From Caulobacteraceae bacterium (GTDB lineage Bacteria; Pseudomonadota; Alphaproteobacteria; Caulobacterales; Caulobacteraceae): a stretch of 9,506 nucleotides of DNA. Numbering within the stretch: the first letter of the stretch is position 1; the number at the start of each line of letters is the position of its first letter. A model generated the notes under the pieces. The model saw only the letters and a program-made list of their open reading frames with translations. It ran no database searches and was not told the origin of the DNA. The position numbers were made by a program, and so were the translations under genes. Below, in pieces: positions 6,364 to 9,506 of this stretch. Location of the stretch: the NCBI GenBank assembly GCA_020852035.1, contig JADZBR010000098.1, positions 1-9,506 on the forward strand, in the 5' to 3' direction.

Positions 6364-6392
6364 AAGGCCCCGGTGATCGCCGGGGCCTTTTT
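6364..6392 (+). terminator. Intrinsic terminator of the Bax-inhibitor-1 family gene
   Basis: AAGGCCCCGG (6364-6373) and CCGGGGCCTT (6380-6389) form a perfect 10-base-pair stem with the six-base loop TGATCG, followed by further T residues for a run of five T. It is the textbook rho-independent form, 24 bases after the TAG at 6339. The A-A at its start would give only a short U run in the reverse direction. Confidence 0.93.
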
Positions 6393-6399
6393 CGTTTCT

Positions 6400-6559
6400 C
6401 CTTCTCCCCTTGCGGGAGAAGGTGGCCCGCGCAGCGGGTCGGATGAGGGGTGGAAAATCCTACCCGCCTCGAAAGCGGATCAGCTGGGCGCAGGTTGAGG
6501 TTTCTGAGAAACTCCTCATCCGGCGCTTCGCGCCACCTTCTCCCGCAAGGGGAGAAGGG
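6400..6559. repeat. Large REP-like inverted repeat (about 160 bases) between convergent genes
   Basis: CCTTCTCCCCTTGCGGGAGAAGG at the left (6400-6422) is matched by its reverse complement, ending at 6558. Inside, GGATGAGG (6441-6448) pairs with CCTCATCC (6514-6521), and the GC-rich blocks CCCGCGCAGCGGG and GGCGCTTCGCGCC are local hairpins in corresponding places. The centre is unrelated sequence. The architecture is that of two opposed REP elements. It lies between the terminator of the Bax-inhibitor-1 family gene and the DUF2794 stop, and contains no credible gene. Confidence 0.88.
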
Positions 6560-6570
6560 ACCGCGCCAGT

Positions 6571-6906
6571 CTACTTCACCACCTGGAACTTGCGGCTCTC
6601 GAAGAAGCGCAGGACCTGATCGAGCTCGTGGCCGCGGCGCAGGATCATGCCGCCCTGGCCGATCACCGCCCAGGCCCCCTGGCGCCTGGCCAGCGCCGGG
6701 CGCTTCTCGATCTTGTAGAGCGGGGCCTCGGCGGTGCGACGGAAGATCGAGAACACGGCGCTGTCGGAGAGGCCGGCGATGGCGTAGTCGCGCCACTCCC
6801 CGGCGGCGACCTGCTGGCCATAGAGGCGAAGCAGGCGCTCCAGTTCGCGTCGCTCGAAGAAGACCGGACCGCCGCGCTGGACAGGGTTACTGGGTTCGAA
6901 GGCCAT
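6571..6906 (-). CDS. DUF2794 domain-containing protein
   Basis: This small basic protein of 111 residues matches the length and conserved core of DUF2794: FFERRELERLLRLYGQQVAAGEWRDYAI (17-43), LSDSAVFSIFRRTAEAPLYKIEK (46-68), and QGAWAVIGQGGMILRRGHELDQVLRFFESRKFQVV (76-110). The family is found mainly in alphaproteobacteria and has no established function. There is no signal peptide or membrane segment, so it is presumably cytosolic. The ATG at 6906 fits family length, but no good Shine-Dalgarno precedes it. It is the last gene of the leftward group acnA-DUF1223-DUF2794, although a 371-base gap separates it from DUF1223, so it probably has its own promoter. A TTGACG -35-like hexamer lies on the minus strand (complement of 6979-6984) without a clear -10. 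Confidence 0.88.
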   Translation of the reverse strand: MAFEPSNPVQRGGPVFFERRELERLLRLYGQQVAAGEWRDYAIAGLSDSAVFSIFRRTAEAPLYKIEKRPALARRQGAWAVIGQGGMILRRGHELDQVLRFFESRKFQVVK

Positions 6907-6936
6907 TCCGATGCGAGGTGAACCCGAAACCTGAAC

Positions 6937-7167
6937 TTAGGCAAGCCGTTGCGGCGACGACACGCGCGCGGCCAAATCGTCAACAAGCTTGGCTGTGCGC
7001 CGCGAAAAGACCTTATTTCGGTCCAGCGCGCGCCCGGTTGGGCTTCCATTTAGATCATGTCGGCTGATCGGAGACCCAGCGGTCCCGGATCCTGAACAGC
7101 CCCCCCAGCCCCCCTGGATCGCGGGCTTCGGTCGGTCGACAATAGCTCCTAAGCGTGAAGCCCGCAT
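6937..7167 (-). CDS. Possible small ORF (76 residues) in the gap upstream of DUF2794
   Basis: An ATG at 7167 (minus strand) is preceded by GGAGGGGGG about 6-14 bases upstream, a good ribosome-binding sequence. The frame runs 76 codons, beginning MRASRLGAIVDRPKPAIQGG and ending FSRRTAKLVDDLAARVSSPQRLA, with TAA 30 bases before the DUF2794 start. The protein is rich in Ser, Arg and Gly, has no recognised domain, and only its tail looks like a possible helix. Its reading depends on G6 and G7 runs, and the same segment forms structured RNA on the other strand. It may be chance. Confidence 0.25.
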   Translation of the reverse strand: MRASRLGAIVDRPKPAIQGGWGGCSGSGTAGSPISRHDLNGSPTGRALDRNKVFSRRTAKLVDDLAARVSSPQRLA

Positions 7168-7199
7168 GGCGCCCCCCCTCCAGCCGTGCGGGCTTTGTG
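7070..7199 (+). ncRNA. Candidate small RNA with C-rich loops (plus strand)
   Basis: A short stem GATCC/GGATC (7088-7092 with 7116-7120) encloses a loop containing C7-AG-C6. It is followed by a 13-pair stem (7158-7170 with 7183-7195) whose loop reads GCCCCCCCTCCA, and then TTT. In the 13-pair stem, bases 7167 and 7186 form a G-U wobble in plus-strand RNA but an A-C mismatch in minus-strand RNA, which favours a plus-strand structure. Exposed CCUCC-like loops are a feature of alphaproteobacterial small RNAs that bind ribosome-binding sites. The 5' end and promoter are not identifiable, so the extent is a guess. Confidence 0.3.
7158..7198 (+). terminator. Terminator-like 13-bp stem-loop
   Basis: Arms AAGCCCGCATGGC (7158-7170) and GCCGTGCGGGCTT (7183-7195) pair throughout, with one G-U, around a 12-base loop. 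Only three T residues follow, so terminator strength is uncertain. No plus-strand gene precedes it, which is why a small RNA is considered. On the minus strand the same stem would bury the ATG at 7167. Confidence 0.45.
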
Positions 7200-7230
7200 C
7201 TGTCTGGGCCTCTGTCCGCCCCCTGATGAT

Positions 7231-7261
7231 CGTCATCGCCGGACTTGTTCCGCGGGTGACG
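7231..7261. repeat. Single REP-like stem downstream of the DUF1223 gene
   Basis: CGTCATCGCCGG and CCGCGGGTGACG form an imperfect stem around ACTTGTT. The core GGACTTGTTCC resembles a short dispersed palindrome common in alphaproteobacterial genomes (GTCAT...CCGGACTTGTTCCGG...). It lies 16 bases beyond the DUF1223 stop codon and may serve as its transcript end. Confidence 0.55.
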
Positions 7262-7277
7262 GAGGGAGCGAGAGCGA

Positions 7278-7979
7278 TCAGTCCTGCAGGACGCTGAGCA
7301 TGCGGCCGGTACGGGTCTGCTGCACCAGCACCACCGTCTCCAGCCCTTCCTCCGGCGCCGGCGGCAGCCGATAGGCGGACGGGCGACCACGCCAGGCGCC
7401 CAGCCTCTCGATCTGCCGGACGACGTTGCGGTGCAGGATGTTCTCGCCGCGGTTCTCGCCGCGACGCACCTCGACCATCTGTTCGGCCGGATCGTAGCGA
7501 ATCAGCCAGACATCCGCCCCGCCGGGCGGGTTCGGCCCCGAACCCACGAGCACGCGCCGGGGCTGAAACAGCATGTCCGGCGGATTGCGCGACGCGCGGG
7601 CGGCGCTGCGGATCAGGCTTTCGATCTTCTCCGGCTGGGCGCCGGTGGCCTGGGCCCGGCCGTCGACGATGACCTGCGGGGTGTAGGCTTCGCGCAGGTT
7701 CAGGACCGGCAGATAAGCCTTCTGACGGACCGCGAATTCCGGCTTGGCGAAGGTGTCGGCCCAGCCGAGATAATCCCAGTAGTCCACCGGGAACATCAGG
7801 GCGAGCACGCCCTTGCGATCGGCCAGCTTGCCGACGAAGGCGTTGGCCGGCCCGCAGGCGGCGCACCCCTGGGCGGTGTAGAGCTCGACCACCACCGGCT
7901 GGCGCGCGGCCGCGGCCGGCGTCGTCAGGAGCGCGAGGACAAGGGTGGCGAAGGCGATGAGCCGCATCGCCGGCGACAT
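7278..7979 (-). CDS. DUF1223 family secreted thioredoxin-like protein
   Basis: The protein is 233 residues from the ATG at 7979. It starts with a signal peptide: MRLIAFATLVLALLTTPAAAA, cleaved probably before RQPVV. The mature part opens with VVELYTAQGCAACGPAN, a thioredoxin-like strand with a CxxC motif (Cys39, Cys42) in the place of the usual DUF1223 GCSSCPPAD motif. FPVDYWDYLGWADTFAKPEF and YTPQVIVDGR (with cis-Pro) are further family hallmarks. A periplasmic redox role is likely, but the substrate is unknown. DUF1223 often lies beside acnA in alphaproteobacteria, as here. The start is uncertain: ATG 7979, ATG 7967 and GTG 8009 are all in frame, none has a clear Shine-Dalgarno, and GTG 8009 lies in the 7990-8020 palindrome. 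Either ATG keeps the signal peptide. Confidence 0.88.
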   Translation of the reverse strand: MSPAMRLIAFATLVLALLTTPAAAARQPVVVELYTAQGCAACGPANAFVGKLADRKGVLALMFPVDYWDYLGWADTFAKPEFAVRQKAYLPVLNLREAYTPQVIVDGRAQATGAQPEKIESLIRSAARASRNPPDMLFQPRRVLVGSGPNPPGGADVWLIRYDPAEQMVEVRRGENRGENILHRNVVRQIERLGAWRGRPSAYRLPPAPEEGLETVVLVQQTRTGRMLSVLQD

Positions 7980-7989
7980 AAGCGGAAGT

Positions 7990-8020
7990 GTCACGCCCGC
8001 GCACCTCACGCGGGCGTGAC
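7990..8020. promoter_or_regulatory. Perfect 12-bp inverted repeat just upstream of the DUF1223 start
   Basis: GTCACGCCCGCG (7990-8001) and CGCGGGCGTGAC (8009-8020) are exact reverse complements around the 7-base loop CACCTCA. The repeat ends 10 bases before the ATG at 7979. It is not followed by a T run on either strand, so it is not a typical terminator. On the mRNA its loop reads UGAGGUG, which contains a GAGG ribosome-binding-like tetramer. It may be an operator, an mRNA hairpin controlling translation, or a processing site. Confidence 0.6.
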
Positions 8021-8028
8021 CAGACTCA

Positions 8029-8131
8029 GTGCGTGGTTCGAGACGCGGCGGCGTCGCTCCTCACCATGACTAGGTTTTTGCTGACTTCGTCATCCTGAGG
8101 GCCGGCGCAGCCGGCGTCTCGAAGGACGCAC
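8029..8131. repeat. REP-like palindromic repeat, copy 2 (related copy at 1619-1712)
   Basis: The outer arms GTGCGTGGTTCGAGAC and GTCTCGAAGGACGCAC are inverted with two mismatches. The inner arms CCTCACCATGAC and GTCATCCTGAGG match at 10 of 12 bases. Side hairpins GACGC-ggcg-GCGTC and GCCGGC-gca-GCCGGC occupy the same places as different hairpins in the 1619 copy. It fills most of the gap between acnA and DUF1223 and ends 17 bases before the acnA stop codon. Confidence 0.85.
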
Positions 8132-8148
8132 GGCCACGCCGCCACCTT

Positions 8149-9506
<1,358 letters not shown>

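Larger units (their letters stand above)
6907..7277. other. 371-base intergenic region between DUF2794 and DUF1223
   Basis: No confident gene is seen. The DUF2794-proximal third (6907-7060) shows little besides possible minus-strand promoter elements. The middle (about 7070-7199) has C-rich hairpins and a 13-pair stem-loop. The DUF1223-proximal end holds a single REP-like stem at 7231-7261. Base runs of C7 (7100-7106), C6 (7109-7114) and C7 (7172-7178) stand out. Confidence 0.6.

Noticed and set aside
7070..7199. 6S RNA, SRP RNA or tmRNA
   Set aside because: The hallmarks I would expect are absent: no 6S-type central bubble, no SRP GGAAG...AGCA core, and no CCA-ended tRNA-like domain or tag frame.

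Overview
The window is a GC-rich stretch from an alphaproteobacterium, most likely of the Caulobacteraceae (Phenylobacterium/Caulobacter-like). This placement is inferred from very high GC codon use, the DUF2794 gene (a family known mainly from alphaproteobacteria), the aconitase–DUF1223 neighbourhood, and several REP-like palindromic repeats of a style common in that group. No rRNA, tRNA, CRISPR, transposase or phage gene is seen. Both ends cut genes: the 5' end lies inside a DUF885 gene and the 3' end inside acnA.

Layout. (1) 1-1602 (+): C-terminal part of a DUF885 putative metallohydrolase, followed by a palindromic repeat (1619-1712). (2) 1770-2399 (-): TetR regulator, divergent from (3) 2517-3347 (+): a calcineurin-like metallophosphoesterase of the PlcP type. 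(4) 3407-4804 (+): an Agt-like GT4 glycosyltransferase carrying an in-frame N-terminal TetR-type DNA-binding domain. (5) 4816-4928: nested inverted repeat between convergent genes. (6) 4935-5471 (-): RNA 2',3'-cyclic phosphodiesterase (thpR). (7) 5587-6339 (+): Bax-inhibitor-1 family membrane protein with a strong intrinsic terminator. (8) 6400-6559: large inverted repeat. (9) 6571-6906 (-): DUF2794. (10) 6907-7277: a 371-base gap with a structured C-rich segment (possible small RNA on +, or small ORF on -). (11) 7278-7979 (-): secreted thioredoxin-like DUF1223 protein. (12) 7990-8020 perfect palindrome and 8029-8131 second copy of the repeat seen at 1619. (13) 8149-9506 (-): C-terminal half of aconitase.

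How genes work together. The metallophosphoesterase/glycosyltransferase pair matches the known PlcP-Agt module. PlcP releases diacylglycerol from phospholipids and Agt glycosylates it, replacing phospholipids by glycolipids when phosphate is scarce. Unusually, the glycosyltransferase seems fused to a TetR helix-turn-helix, and a 17-base TGACAG-N5-CTGTCA palindrome overlaps its start codon and probable promoter. This suggests, as inference, a glycolipid-forming enzyme that also represses its own gene. The remaining genes are housekeeping or poorly characterised. Nearly every gene end carries a different REP-like inverted repeat.
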